Assembly (NCBI RefSeq): GCF_041346945.1
Contig: NZ_CP166850.1
Coordinates: forward strand, 7,486,501-7,550,500
Origin: Amycolatopsis sp. cg9
GTDB lineage: Bacteria > Actinomycetota > Actinomycetes > Mycobacteriales > Pseudonocardiaceae
Direction of reading: 5' to 3'
Length of the DNA: 64,000 nt
Shown: piece after piece, positions 1 to 8,971 of the stretch
Position numbering within the stretch: position 1 is the first letter of the stretch
How the letters are laid out: the number at the start of each line of letters is the position of its first letter
Translations under genes and position numbers: made by a program
Notes under the pieces: model-generated
Seen by the model: the letters and a program-made list of their open reading frames with translations, nothing else
What the model was told of the DNA's origin: nothing
Databases searched by the model: none

Positions 1-2007
1 CCGGACCTGTACGACCTGACCCTCACCGCCGCGATCGGCGCCACCACCAGCGACCGCCGGACCGTCAAGATCGGCCTGCGCGAGATCGGCTACCAGTACG
101 ACCTGCCGATCGTCATCGCCGACGGCCGCGCTACCCAGACCGTCGACCTCGGCCCGCAGAACGCCCGGTTCGTCCGGATGCAGGGCCTCAAGCGCGCGAC
201 CGGCTGGGGGTTCTCGCTCTGGACGCTGGCCGTGCCCGGCAGTTCGGGGACCGATCTCGCGCAGGGCAAGCCGTCCTCGTCGTCGTCGGTGGCCGACGGC
301 AACCCGCCCGAGCGGGCCTTCGACGGCGACCCGGACACGCGCTGGACGTCGGCCTACGAGGACGACCAGTGGCTGCAGGTCGACCTCGGCACCGCGACGG
401 CGTTCGACAAGGTCGTCCTGACCTGGGAAACCGCCTACGCCGCGACCTTCAAGATCCAGGTGTCGCAGGACGGCGAAGCCTGGACCGACGCGGCTTCGGT
501 GGACAACAGCCCGAAGCCGCTGACGTTCCTGGTCAACGGCGTCAAGATCTTCGCCCGCGGCGGCAGCTGGGGCTGGGACGAGCTGCTGCGCCGGATGCCG
601 GCCGAGCGCACCGACGCCGTCGTCGCGATGCACCGCGACATGAACTTCACGCTGATCCGCAACTGGGTGGGCTCGTCGTACCGGCAGGAGCTGTTCGACG
701 CCTGCGACAAGTACGGGATCCTGCTGTGGAACGAGTTCTGGGACGGCTGGTCGACCGACCCGGCCAACCACGACGTCTTCCTGGCGCAGGCGAAGGACAC
801 CGTGCTGCGCTACCGCCACCACGCGTGCGCGACGGTCTGGTTCGGCTGCAACGAAGGCACCCCGCCGCCGGTGATCGACAACGCGCTGCGTGACATCGTC
901 CAGTCGAGCACCGACCTGCTCTACCAGGGCAACTCCGCGGGCGGCGTGATCACCGGCGACGGCCCGTACTACTGGCAGGACCCGAAGCGGTACTTCACCG
1001 GCGAGGCGACCGGCGGCAAGGCCGGGTTCTGGAGCGAGATCGGGCTGCCGACCGTCTCGGTCGTCGAGAGCATGCGCAACCTGGTCGGGAAGGACGACCC
1101 GGGCTGGCCGATCGGCGCGCCGTGGTTCCTGCACGACTGGTCGACCAACGGCAACCAGTCCCCGCAGAGCTACCTGGCGGCGATCGACGCGCGGCTGGCG
1201 CCGTCGACGAGCCTCGCGGAGTTCTGCCGCAAGGCGCAGTTCGTCAACTACGAGAGCATGCGCGCGATCTTCGAGGCGTGGAACGCGAAGCTGTGGGCGG
1301 ACGCCACCGGCGTGCTGCTGTGGATGTCGCACCCGGCGTGGCACAGCACGGTCTGGCAGACCTACGACTACGACCTCGACGTCAACGGCAGCTACTACGG
1401 CGCGCGCAAGGGCTGCGAGCACCACCACGTGCAGGCCGACCTGACGACGTGGCAGGTCCGGGTCATCAACCACACGCCGGGCGCGCTGACCGGCGTGACC
1501 GCGACCGCGCGCCTCTACGGTCTCGACGGCGTGGCCCTGGGCGAGGCGCAGCAGCAGAAACTGGACGTCGCCCCGATTTCGGCCGCCGCGGCGTTCACGG
1601 TCCCGTTCGCCGACGGGCAGCCGGACCTGCACCTGCTGCGGCTGACCCTGACCGACGCCGGCGGCGCGGTGCTGTCGGAGAACACGTACTGGCGCTACCG
1701 GACGGACACGGCGATGCGCGCGCTGAACCAGCTCCCGGGCGCGCGGCTGACGACGTCCCTGCGCCCGGACGGCGACGCGTACACGGCGACGATCCGCAAC
1801 GACGGCCGCACGGTGGCGGCGATGATCCGGCTGTCGCTGCGGGAGAAGAACGGCACCGACCGCGTCCTGCCCACCCGCTACGGCGACAACTACTTCTGGC
1901 TGCTGCCCGGGGAGAGCCGCACGATCCACGTCGAGCCGCGGCGCCGGGTGCCGAACGCGAAACTGCTGGTGGAGGCGTACAACGTGGCGGCGAAGCTGAC
2001 TAGCTGA
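1..2007 (+). CDS. Glycoside hydrolase family 2, exo-beta-glucosaminidase-like, with discoidin (F5/8C) insert; 5' end outside window
   Basis: The reading frame is open from base 1, so the true start lies upstream. The visible part begins in the Ig-like region of a GH2 enzyme (motif GLREIGYQYD). It is interrupted by discoidin-like sequence (residues about 41-145), then enters the GH2 barrel at FLVNGVKIFARGGSWGWDE. WFGCNEGTPPP carries the N-E pair expected for the general acid, and FWSEIGLPT lies in the region of the nucleophile. C-terminal Ig-like domains follow. Such enzymes remove glucosamine or related sugars from chitosan-type polymers and are normally secreted; the signal peptide would be upstream. 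The stop overlaps the convergent small gene by 8 bases. GH2 assignment is firm; the exact substrate is inferred and could be another beta-glycoside. Confidence 0.85.
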   Translation, partial: PDLYDLTLTAAIGATTSDRRTVKIGLREIGYQYDLPIVIADGRATQTVDLGPQNARFVRMQGLKRATGWGFSLWTLAVPGSSGTDLAQGKPSSSSSVADGNPPERAFDGDPDTRWTSAYEDDQWLQVDLGTATAFDKVVLTWETAYAATFKIQVSQDGEAWTDAASVDNSPKPLTFLVNGVKIFARGGSWGWDELLRRMPAERTDAVVAMHRDMNFTLIRNWVGSSYRQELFDACDKYGILLWNEFWDGWSTDPANHDVFLAQAKDTVLRYRHHACATVWFGCNEGTPPPVIDNALRDIVQSSTDLLYQGNSAGGVITGDGPYYWQDPKRYFTGEATGGKAGFWSEIGLPTVSVVESMRNLVGKDDPGWPIGAPWFLHDWSTNGNQSPQSYLAAIDARLAPSTSLAEFCRKAQFVNYESMRAIFEAWNAKLWADATGVLLWMSHPAWHSTVWQTYDYDLDVNGSYYGARKGCEHHHVQADLTTWQVRVINHTPGALTGVTATARLYGLDGVALGEAQQQKLDVAPISAAAAFTVPFADGQPDLHLLRLTLTDAGGAVLSENTYWRYRTDTAMRALNQLPGARLTTSLRPDGDAYTATIRNDGRTVAAMIRLSLREKNGTDRVLPTRYGDNYFWLLPGESRTIHVEPRRRVPNAKLLVEAYNVAAKLTS

Positions 2008-2167
2008 CTTCGTCGTCGTCGTCCTCGTCGTCGGGTGGGGGTACCTGGCGCCGGGCCAGGAAGATCAGCAATCCGATGATCGCCACCGGGCCGGTGAACA
2101 GGGCGATCTCGTCCCAGCCGCCCTGGTGCATCAGCACCACGCGGGCCGCGGTGTCCACTGTGGTCAT
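2000..2167 (-). CDS. Small single-span membrane protein, 55 aa
   Basis: This short gene starts with ATG at 2167 inside the stop of the upstream membrane-protein gene (ATGA overlap), so the two are probably translationally coupled. The protein has one hydrophobic span (about residues 21-38, IALFTGPVAIIGLLIFLA), then RR and a very acidic tail (DDEDDDDEVS). By the positive-inside rule the acidic tail is probably cytoplasmic. I do not recognise a family. The neighbours, a polytopic membrane protein and a cupredoxin-like lipoprotein, suggest a small subunit or accessory of one membrane complex. Confidence 0.7.
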   Translation of the reverse strand: MTTVDTAARVVLMHQGGWDEIALFTGPVAIIGLLIFLARRQVPPPDDEDDDDEVS

Positions 2168-3387
2168 GCGCCCGACACCAGGAAGATGCCGGCCGCGGTG
2201 TAGCCGACCATCAGGGCCAGCAGCGGGTACTGGCCCACCGTCCGGTACCCGGCGCGCAGCAGGCCGAGGGCCCGGTCGTGCGCCGAGCCGACCGCCAGGA
2301 CGTGGCCGAGCACGATCGCGCCCACCTGGACCACGGCGATCACCGCCGTGGACACCAGCGTGTAGTCGACGACCGCGGGGTCGAAGCCGCGCTGGCCTTC
2401 GAAGAGGGCGAACGAGAAGTAGTGGGCCACGGTGTAGCCCACCATGATCGGCACCAGCGTGTGCGCGAACCCGGCGTACGGCTCGGTGCCCTTGCGCAGG
2501 TACGGCCGCGTCAGCCGGATGCCGCCCGCGTACGCCAGTGCGGTGAGGGCGATCGCCGCGAGCAGGCCGGCCGTGGCGAGCGGGACCGACGGGTCCAGGT
2601 CGCTCCAGAACGGGAGCCGGGTCAGGCCGTCGAACGCCGTCGAACCCAGGACGACGAGGATCAGCGGGGTCAGGCCGGGGGAGCCGCCGAGGGCGAGCAG
2701 GCCGTCGAGCGGGGACCGCAGCACGAGCCGGCCGTCGGCGCGGCGGCCGACCGGGGACAGCCCGGCGATCAGCACCGAGTAGACCTCGAACCCGTCGCCG
2801 CGGTCGAACCAGCGCGGCCCGTACGCCGCACCGCAAGCCACGTGTATAACGGCGTACACGGTGACGAACCCGGCGATCAGCCGTGGCGAGTCCGAGTGGC
2901 CGGAAGCCAGCTCCAGCCAGAGGAACGCGAGCAGGCTCACCACCGCGGGCCAGTGGGCGAGCCGGTCCGGCAGCGGCCGGCGGCCGGGGAACAGTGACGC
3001 CAGGGTGCGCAACGGGTTCAGCCGCCGCCAGACCGGGCCGAAGAGCAGCGACAGTGGCACCAGCCCGACCCAGAACCACACGTAGAACCACGCGGGCGCC
3101 GGGTTGGCCGCCGAGGTGCCCGGGCCGAACCACGCCATCGCGAGGAACCCGGCGAGCACCCCCAGCCCGAGTCCTTTGAGGACGAACGACAGCACCCGGG
3201 AGCCGAGGAAGCGCGCGAACGGCAGCGGGCGTCCGGCTGCCGAGCCCCGCAGCCGCGGGGTCTTCCACAGCAGTGTCAGCGCGACGAACGACGCGAGCAC
3301 GGCAGCCGCGCCCGCGTAGAGCGCGAGCCAGAGCGGGACCGGCAGGTCGGACCGCCCGCCGAGCCCGTGGGCCAGGACGATCGTCAC
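2164..3387 (-). CDS. Polytopic membrane protein, 407 aa, unknown function
   Basis: The protein has about 9-11 hydrophobic spans from residue 17 to the C-terminus and no recognisable enzymatic motif. The C-terminal half has a cluster of H, Y and F residues (TVAHYFSFALFEGQRGFD) of the kind seen in metal- or haem-handling membrane proteins. Homologues in actinobacteria are, as I recall, sometimes labelled 'fenitrothion hydrolase'; I would not trust that activity from sequence alone. The GTG start at 3387 overlaps the stop of the lipoprotein gene (GTGA), and its own stop overlaps the small gene below. The three genes are therefore one operon: lipoprotein, this protein, 55-aa protein. Confidence 0.75.
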   Translation of the reverse strand: MTIVLAHGLGGRSDLPVPLWLALYAGAAAVLASFVALTLLWKTPRLRGSAAGRPLPFARFLGSRVLSFVLKGLGLGVLAGFLAMAWFGPGTSAANPAPAWFYVWFWVGLVPLSLLFGPVWRRLNPLRTLASLFPGRRPLPDRLAHWPAVVSLLAFLWLELASGHSDSPRLIAGFVTVYAVIHVACGAAYGPRWFDRGDGFEVYSVLIAGLSPVGRRADGRLVLRSPLDGLLALGGSPGLTPLILVVLGSTAFDGLTRLPFWSDLDPSVPLATAGLLAAIALTALAYAGGIRLTRPYLRKGTEPYAGFAHTLVPIMVGYTVAHYFSFALFEGQRGFDPAVVDYTLVSTAVIAVVQVGAIVLGHVLAVGSAHDRALGLLRAGYRTVGQYPLLALMVGYTAAGIFLVSGA

Positions 3388-3728
3388 GCGCCGACCCGCA
3401 GCTGGGTCAGCTTCGCCCCGCTGTGGTGCAGCTCGACTTCGAACAGTCCCGGGACGTCGGCGGTGAACGACACCGAGCCCGGCTGTCCCGCCGCCAGCTC
3501 GACCTCCTTGTCGTAGCCGTGGACGTGCAGCTCGTCGGCGGTGTCGGAGGTGACTTCGAGCCGGACGGCGCGGCCGGGGGCGACCTCGACGCGTTCGGGC
3601 CCGGCGACCCGCTTGCCGCCCTGGACCGTGAACTGCGCGACCTGCTCACCGGCCGGTGCCGGGGGCGCGGGGGTACCGCAGCCGGCCAGCAGCGCGAGTG
3701 TTGTCACCGGCACCAGGATCCGCCGCAT
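3384..3728 (-). CDS. Cupredoxin-like lipoprotein, 114 aa
   Basis: The N-terminus is a lipoprotein signal (LALLAGCGTP, lipidation at Cys about 20). After a proline-rich tether comes a small beta-rich domain resembling the cupredoxin fold: VEVAPGRAVRLEVTSD, then DELHVHGYDKE, then GLFEVELHHSGAKLTQLRV. His residues in ELHVHGY and ELHHSG sit where copper ligands occur in cupredoxins, but the usual ligand Cys is absent, so it may carry copper differently or not at all. It is first in a leftward operon with two membrane proteins, with a palindrome between it and the divergent membrane gene. Confidence 0.75.
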   Translation of the reverse strand: MRRILVPVTTLALLAGCGTPAPPAPAGEQVAQFTVQGGKRVAGPERVEVAPGRAVRLEVTSDTADELHVHGYDKEVELAAGQPGSVSFTADVPGLFEVELHHSGAKLTQLRVGA

Positions 3729-3810
3729 CGTTGTCCTTCTCCTCGTGCGGGTTGTCCGGTTGCGGGCACCCCGGAGTTGCCCGGGCGGTTCGCCCGGCTT
3801 ATCGTGTGAC

Positions 3811-3834
3811 GAACAGTAACAGTTACTTCTGTTC
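3811..3834. promoter_or_regulatory. Candidate operator between divergent membrane-protein operons
   Basis: An 11-base perfect palindrome GTAACAGTTAC (3816-3826) lies inside an outer pair GAACAG/CTGTTC (3811-3816 and 3829-3834). It sits 83 bases above the lipoprotein start and 24 bases above the divergent 601-aa gene, where a shared regulator would act. It is locally AT-rich against a GC-rich background. No regulator gene is adjacent, so the cognate protein is unknown. Confidence 0.45.
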
Positions 3835-3857
3835 ACGGAATCAGGAAGGCGCACGCG

Positions 3858-5663
3858 ATGCTGCTGGCGCAGGAGAACAGCCCCCCGGCCGGGGGCGCGC
3901 AGTTCGGCCAGATCGTCGTCGCGCTGCTGATGTTCCTGCTGGTCTTCATCCCGCTGGCGATCTTCGTCCTGCGGACCCGGGCCGGCAAACGGACGCTCGT
4001 GGGCCGCCTCGCCGACTGGTCGGGCGAGCTGTCCGGCCTGCCGCGGTGGGCCGCGCTGCCGATGTTCGTCGCCTTCCTCTCCGGGATGTCCGCCCTGATC
4101 GGCGTCTACTGGGACGTCCCGATCCACATGGAGCTCGGCCGCGACGAGGGCCCGCTGGCCAACCCGTCGCACTACCCGATCTACTTCGGCCTGATGGGCA
4201 TCTTCGCCAGCGGCGTGCTCAGCGCCGCGCTGGCCAAGGGGAAGCTGCCGAAGCGCACCTTCAAGCTCGGCCCGCACTGGCGGGTGCCGATGGGCAGCGT
4301 CCAGATGATGCTGACCGGCCTGGTCGGCATCGCCGGCTTCCCGCTCGACGACGTCTGGCACCGGCTCTTCGGCCAGGACGTCACCGAGTGGGGCCCCACC
4401 CACGTGCTGATGATCGGCGGCGGCGTCGGCGTGGTGATCGGCCTGCAGCTGCTGCTGGCCGAAGCCCGCCAGGCGGGCGCCACCGGCCCGTTCGTCCGGC
4501 TGCTCGGGCCGGTGCTGGCCGGCGCCTGGATGATGGGCGCGTCCGCGTTCCTGATGGAGTTCGACCTCGGCGTGCCGCAGTTCCCGATGCTGGCCCAGGT
4601 GGTGCTCGTCGGGCTGATCGGCAGCTGGACGCTCGTCTGCGGCCGCCTTTCGTGGGGTCCGGGCGGCGCGCTCGTCGTGGTCGCCGTGCTGCTGGTCTCC
4701 CGCGCCGTCTTCTCGATCATCCCGCTGGTCGCCGACCTGCACGTCGCTTCGCTGCTGCCGTACGCCGCCGAAGCGGTCGTGATCGAGGTCGTCGCGCTGC
4801 TGGTGCGCGGGCCACTCTTCCCGGTCGTGGCCGGGCTGGCGAGCGGCACCCTCGGCCTGCTCGGCGAGTGGGCGTTCTCGCAGTGGCTGATGCCGGACCC
4901 GTGGCCCGTCGCGGACCTCGGCCTCTTCCTCGCCTTCGGCACGGCCGCGAGCATCGGCGGCGCGCTGATCGGCGCCTGGCAGCACCAGCGGATCGAGGAC
5001 GTCGCCGCGGGCACCCGCCCGCCGCGTGCCTTCGGGGCCCGCCACGCCGCCGGACTGGTGGGCGCCCTCGGCGTCGTCGGGCTGATGGCGGCGGTCGCGG
5101 CCCCGCTCGCCCCGCCGCCCGGGCTCACCGCGGACGTGCGGCTGACCGAAGCCGCGGCGGGCCAGGAGATCTCCAACCCGCACGGCGGCGGGACGCCCCG
5201 CTGGGTGGACGCCACCGTGACGATCAGCCGGCCCGACCTCGCCGACGACGCCGTCTGGCTCACCGGGTTCGCCTGGCAGGGCGGGGACTTCTACTCCGCG
5301 CCGCTGGAGAAGCTCGGCCCCGGCGTCTACCGCACGGCCGAGCCGCTGCCGGTGTTCGGGCAGTGGAAGGCGGGGATCCGCCTGCACGTGGCCAACCGGC
5401 TGATGGCGCTCGCGCCGGTCTACGCGCCCGCCGATCCGGCGGCGAACGCGCAGGTCATCGCCGCCGAATCCGGGAAGCGCGACTTCGTCTCGGAGATCTC
5501 GTTCCTGCAGCGGGAACGCAAGACCGACACCCCGCTCGTGCTGTGGACGGTCGCCTACGCCGTGGTCGGGCTGATCTTCGCCGGGATGTGGGCCGCGTTC
5601 GCGTGGCTCTACGCGGCCGCCGCGGCCGGTGACCCGGCGCGGCGCCGGGAGACCGCCAGTTAG
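3858..5663 (+). CDS. Large polytopic membrane protein with C-terminal extracellular domain, 601 aa
   Basis: After a short N-terminus (MLLAQENSPP) the protein has about 10-12 hydrophobic spans up to residue about 415. A soluble domain of about 130 residues follows (from PGLTADVRLTEAAAG), then a last span (VLWTVAYAVVGLIFAGMWAAF). Conserved-looking polar motifs between spans include YWDVPIHMELGRDEGPLANPSHYPIY, PLDDVWHRLFGQDVTEWGPTHVLM and GDFYSAPLEKLGPGVYRTAEPLP; the His/Asp/Glu content is compatible with metal binding, which is inference. I recognise no characterised family. It is divergent from the cupredoxin-like lipoprotein operon, so the group probably forms one metal-related or respiratory membrane system. 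Confidence 0.75.
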   Translation: MLLAQENSPPAGGAQFGQIVVALLMFLLVFIPLAIFVLRTRAGKRTLVGRLADWSGELSGLPRWAALPMFVAFLSGMSALIGVYWDVPIHMELGRDEGPLANPSHYPIYFGLMGIFASGVLSAALAKGKLPKRTFKLGPHWRVPMGSVQMMLTGLVGIAGFPLDDVWHRLFGQDVTEWGPTHVLMIGGGVGVVIGLQLLLAEARQAGATGPFVRLLGPVLAGAWMMGASAFLMEFDLGVPQFPMLAQVVLVGLIGSWTLVCGRLSWGPGGALVVVAVLLVSRAVFSIIPLVADLHVASLLPYAAEAVVIEVVALLVRGPLFPVVAGLASGTLGLLGEWAFSQWLMPDPWPVADLGLFLAFGTAASIGGALIGAWQHQRIEDVAAGTRPPRAFGARHAAGLVGALGVVGLMAAVAAPLAPPPGLTADVRLTEAAAGQEISNPHGGGTPRWVDATVTISRPDLADDAVWLTGFAWQGGDFYSAPLEKLGPGVYRTAEPLPVFGQWKAGIRLHVANRLMALAPVYAPADPAANAQVIAAESGKRDFVSEISFLQRERKTDTPLVLWTVAYAVVGLIFAGMWAAFAWLYAAAAAGDPARRRETAS

Positions 5664-5672
5664 TGCCGGTGG

Positions 5673-5695
5673 ACGAAATCGGGTGCTGATTTCGT
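5673..5695. promoter_or_regulatory. 8-bp inverted repeat between membrane gene and PucR gene
   Basis: ACGAAATC (5673-5680) and GATTTCGT (5688-5695) form a perfect 8-base stem with a 7-base loop. It lies 9 bases after the stop of the 601-aa membrane protein and about 60 bases before the PucR start. It could be an autoregulatory PucR site or a weak terminator. There is no T-run, so I favour an operator. Confidence 0.35.
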
Positions 5696-5753
5696 GCCCT
5701 CCGACGAACTAGGCTGGGGTCGTCCCGCCTAGCTTCGGGAGGTGCTCGTTTCG

Positions 5754-7382
5754 GTGAACCTGCGCCCGCACGCCAGCCTCGGCCGCGTCCTCGACGACCT
5801 GGGTGGCACCCTCCTGGACCTCGTGCTCGGCGACGGCGACCGCCCGGGCGGCATCGGCGGCGTCGCCATCCACGACCCGCTCGACGAACCCGCGCTGCCG
5901 CAGCACGCCCTGGTGCTCGGGGTCGGGCTGGCCGAGCCCGGCGAGGTCGTGCGGCAGCTGCGCACGCTGGCGCGCCACGACGCGGCCGGGCTCGTGCTGC
6001 GCGCCCCGGTCACGGTCACCGCGGCGATCACCGCGGCCGTCGACGAGACCGGCGTCGCCCTGCTGGGCCTGGCCCGCGGCGCGTCCTGGGCCCAGCTCGC
6101 CGCGATGCTGCGGTCGCTGCTGGCCGAAGGCGACGTCGGCGACGCGGAACCGGAGACCCTCGCCGGGCTCCCGTCGGGCGACCTCTTCGCGGTGGCCAAC
6201 GCGATCGGGGCGCTCATCGACGCGCCGGTCACCATCGAGGACCGCCGCTCGCGCGTGCTCGCGTTCTCCGGCCACCAGGACGAAGCCGACCCGTCGCGGG
6301 TGGAGACCATCCTGGGGCGGCGGGTGCCGGAGCGGTTCTCGCGGATGCTGGCCGACCGCGGGGTGTTCCGCGAGCTCTACCGCACCGACCAGCCGGTGTT
6401 CGTCGACCGGCCGCCGGAGAGCCTCGACGGCTTCACGATCCCCCGGGTGGCGGTCGCGGTACGGGCGGGCGACGAGATCCTCGGCTCGATCTGGGCCGCG
6501 GTGCGCGAACCGCTGACCCCCGACCGCACCCAGGCCCTCTGCGACGCGGCCCGCCTGGTGGCGCTGCACCTGCTGCGCGTCCGGGCGGGCGCCGACGTCG
6601 AACGGCGGCTGCGGGCGGACCTGCTGAGCACGGCGCTGGAGGGCGGGGCCGCCGCGCGCGAGGCGCTGAGCCGGCTGGGGCTGGCCGACCAGCCGGTCGT
6701 CGTGCTGGCGCTGGCGGTACTGGAGGACGGCGCCGAGGACGCCGAGATCGCGACCGAACGCCAGCGTCTCGCCGACGGCCTGGCGATGCACCTGAGCGCG
6801 GTCCACCCCCGCTGCGCGGCGGCCCTCGTCGGCGACACGGCGTACGGCCTGGTCCCGGTGACCCGCGACGCCGACGGCGAGCGGCGCGCCCTCCGGATCG
6901 CGAAGGACTTCCTGGACCGGGTGGGCGACCGCGTCCGGGCGGTGGTCGGCATCGGCCCGGTGGCCCGCAGCGCGGCCGAGCTGCCGGAAGCCCGCGCGAG
7001 CGCGGACCGGGCGCTCCGGGTGCTGCGATCGGGCAGCGGCGCGGGCCGCCGGGTGGCGTCGCTGGCCGACGTCCACGTCGAAGCGCTGCTGCTGGAACTG
7101 CAGGATCTGGTGGCCGTGCGGGGAGACCGCCCGACCGGTCCGGTCGCGCGGCTGATCGAGTACGACGAGCAGCACCACGCGCACCTGGTCGAGACCCTCC
7201 GGGCCTGGCTCGACGCGTTCGGCGACGTGATCGCGGCCTCGGCGGCGGTTCACGTGCACCCCAACACGTTCCGGTACCGCTTGCGGCGGCTGGCGGAGGT
7301 GGGCGGGTTCGACATGACGGACCCGGAGGCGCGGTTCGCGGCGATGTTGCAGCTGCGCGTGGTGGCTCCGCCCGCTTCCTGA
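5754..7382 (+). CDS. PucR/CdaR-family transcriptional regulator
   Basis: This is a cytoplasmic activator-type regulator of about 542 aa. An N-terminal PucR-like sensory region (LGRVLDDLGGTLLDLVLGD) is followed by a GAF-like middle and a GGDEF-like CdaR segment. The C-terminal helix-turn-helix is ASAAVHVHPNTFRYRLRRLAEV, matching the HTH_30 signature HxNTxxYRLxR. The reading frame extends to a GTG at 5742, but GGGAGG at 5737-5742 is correctly spaced for the GTG at 5754, so I chose that. The family often controls purine, amino-acid or sugar catabolism; nothing nearby identifies the ligand. It stands alone between the membrane gene and a protease. Confidence 0.88.
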   Translation: MNLRPHASLGRVLDDLGGTLLDLVLGDGDRPGGIGGVAIHDPLDEPALPQHALVLGVGLAEPGEVVRQLRTLARHDAAGLVLRAPVTVTAAITAAVDETGVALLGLARGASWAQLAAMLRSLLAEGDVGDAEPETLAGLPSGDLFAVANAIGALIDAPVTIEDRRSRVLAFSGHQDEADPSRVETILGRRVPERFSRMLADRGVFRELYRTDQPVFVDRPPESLDGFTIPRVAVAVRAGDEILGSIWAAVREPLTPDRTQALCDAARLVALHLLRVRAGADVERRLRADLLSTALEGGAAAREALSRLGLADQPVVVLALAVLEDGAEDAEIATERQRLADGLAMHLSAVHPRCAAALVGDTAYGLVPVTRDADGERRALRIAKDFLDRVGDRVRAVVGIGPVARSAAELPEARASADRALRVLRSGSGAGRRVASLADVHVEALLLELQDLVAVRGDRPTGPVARLIEYDEQHHAHLVETLRAWLDAFGDVIAASAAVHVHPNTFRYRLRRLAEVGGFDMTDPEARFAAMLQLRVVAPPAS

Positions 7383-7528
7383 TCGTCCGAAATGTCGGTG
7401 ATTAACTACCGGAAACTCGACCAGAGATGGTGAGTTACCTACTTTCGACCGGTGTGCGACCCCTTCGGGGCATGTGAACCTGCACGGACTTCACGTCAGG
7501 TGATCAAGCTTCCACGGAGGTGTACCGG

Positions 7529-8968
7529 GTGTCACGCAAACGGGTCATCGCAGGGACTGCGGCGGTGAGCGCGGCCGTCGTCGCGGTGTCGCTGCTCACG
7601 ACCGGCTCGCCGGCCTACGCGACCATCGCCCAGCCGTCGATGCACGCGCTGAACCCCCTCGCGATGCCGTTCGGCAGCGTACTGCGGTCGCAGCAGGAAA
7701 TCGGCGGCGTGCCGGTGTTCGGCGGCCAGCTGATCCAGGTCCGCGACAAGGCGGGCGCGGTGCTCGCCACGCACGGCCGCACCACGAAGAAGACCGCCGG
7801 GGCCTTCCCGGCGAGCGACGCGGGGGCCACCGAGGCCGCCATCGCCGACGTCGCCAAGCGCACCGGCCTCGCCGCGAACACGCTGAAGGCCGACGCGCCC
7901 CGCGCCTACTGGTACGACGCCACCCTCGGTGGTGCGAAGGGCAACGGCGTCGCGGTGCCGACCTACCAGGTCACCGTGCACGGCAAGAAGCTGAACGACA
8001 AGTGGACCGAGGTCGTCAAGGCCGGCACGCACGACGTCGTGACGTCGTGGTCGGAGGTCCGCGAGGCCAACCGGGACGTCTGCGACGCGAACCACAAGGT
8101 GGTCAGCGGCAGCTCCGCGTCGGTCCGCTGCGGCACCGCCTTCGACGTCACGCGCAAGGAAGGCGGCGCCGAGTCGAGCGTCGCGGACGTCAACAACGTC
8201 TACACCTTCTTCGGGCAGGCGTCGGACTTCTACCAGAAGTACGTGAACGTCGACCTGACGAGCCTGATCGGCGCGGACTACTCCGACGGCACCGGCAAGG
8301 CCCTGCGTGGCACGGTCCGGATCTGCGTCGACGGCGAGTGCCCGTTCGCCAACGCCTTCTGGGACGGCGAGCAGATGGCCTTCGGCGAGGGCGTCACCAC
8401 CGACGACATCACCGGCCACGAGCTGACGCACGGCGTCACGCAGCACACGTCCGGGCTCAGCGGCGGCCAGGCCGACTCGATCAACGAGGGCCTGTCCGAC
8501 GTCTTCGGCAAGTTCATCGGCATCACGTCGAACGACCCCAACGACACCGGCGACAACCGCTGGCTGCTCGGCGCGGGCTCGTCGCTCGGCGCCATCCGGA
8601 ACATGAAGGACCCGCGGTCGTCGCTCACCCCGCAGCCGGACATGGTCAACGGCCCGGGCTGGGACACGAACAACCCGGACGAGCACATCAACGACGGCGT
8701 CGTGAACAAGGCCGACTACCTGATCACCGACGGCGACACCTTCAACGGCCAGACCGTCCGCGGCCTCGGCCTCGACAAGTCCGTCCAGATCTGGTGGGGC
8801 GTCGAGAACACGCTCACCCAGAGCGCGACCTTCAAGGACGTCGGCGAGGCGCTGAACTCCTCGTGCGCCGCCCTCGCGAAGGCCGGGACCGCCGGCATCA
8901 CCACCGACGACTGCGCCCAGGTCGGCAACGCGGTGAAGGCGACCCAGCTGGACCAGGACCCGAAGTAG
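7529..8968 (+). CDS. Secreted M4-family (thermolysin-like) zinc metalloprotease
   Basis: An N-terminal Sec signal (MSRKRVIAGT, hydrophobic stretch, then SPAYA) is followed by a propeptide with the FTP-type segment GVPVFGGQLIQVRD. The catalytic domain has the zinc motif HELTH at residues 297-301 and the third ligand Glu about 320 in SINEGLSD, as in M4 peptidases. It should be exported as a zymogen, then cleave extracellular protein for nutrition. The total of about 479 aa is typical of actinobacterial members without extra C-terminal domains. A GTG at 7520 is also in frame, but GGAGG at 7516-7520 fits the GTG at 7529. It is monocistronic and converges with the next gene 3 bases away. Confidence 0.93.
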   Translation: MSRKRVIAGTAAVSAAVVAVSLLTTGSPAYATIAQPSMHALNPLAMPFGSVLRSQQEIGGVPVFGGQLIQVRDKAGAVLATHGRTTKKTAGAFPASDAGATEAAIADVAKRTGLAANTLKADAPRAYWYDATLGGAKGNGVAVPTYQVTVHGKKLNDKWTEVVKAGTHDVVTSWSEVREANRDVCDANHKVVSGSSASVRCGTAFDVTRKEGGAESSVADVNNVYTFFGQASDFYQKYVNVDLTSLIGADYSDGTGKALRGTVRICVDGECPFANAFWDGEQMAFGEGVTTDDITGHELTHGVTQHTSGLSGGQADSINEGLSDVFGKFIGITSNDPNDTGDNRWLLGAGSSLGAIRNMKDPRSSLTPQPDMVNGPGWDTNNPDEHINDGVVNKADYLITDGDTFNGQTVRGLGLDKSVQIWWGVENTLTQSATFKDVGEALNSSCAALAKAGTAGITTDDCAQVGNAVKATQLDQDPK

Positions 8969-8971
8969 CCG

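Noticed and set aside
2839..2868. Palindrome-like CGTGTATAACGGCGTACACG resembling an operator
   Set aside because: It lies inside the coding region of the 407-residue membrane protein and encodes ordinary residues there; a chance match is likely.
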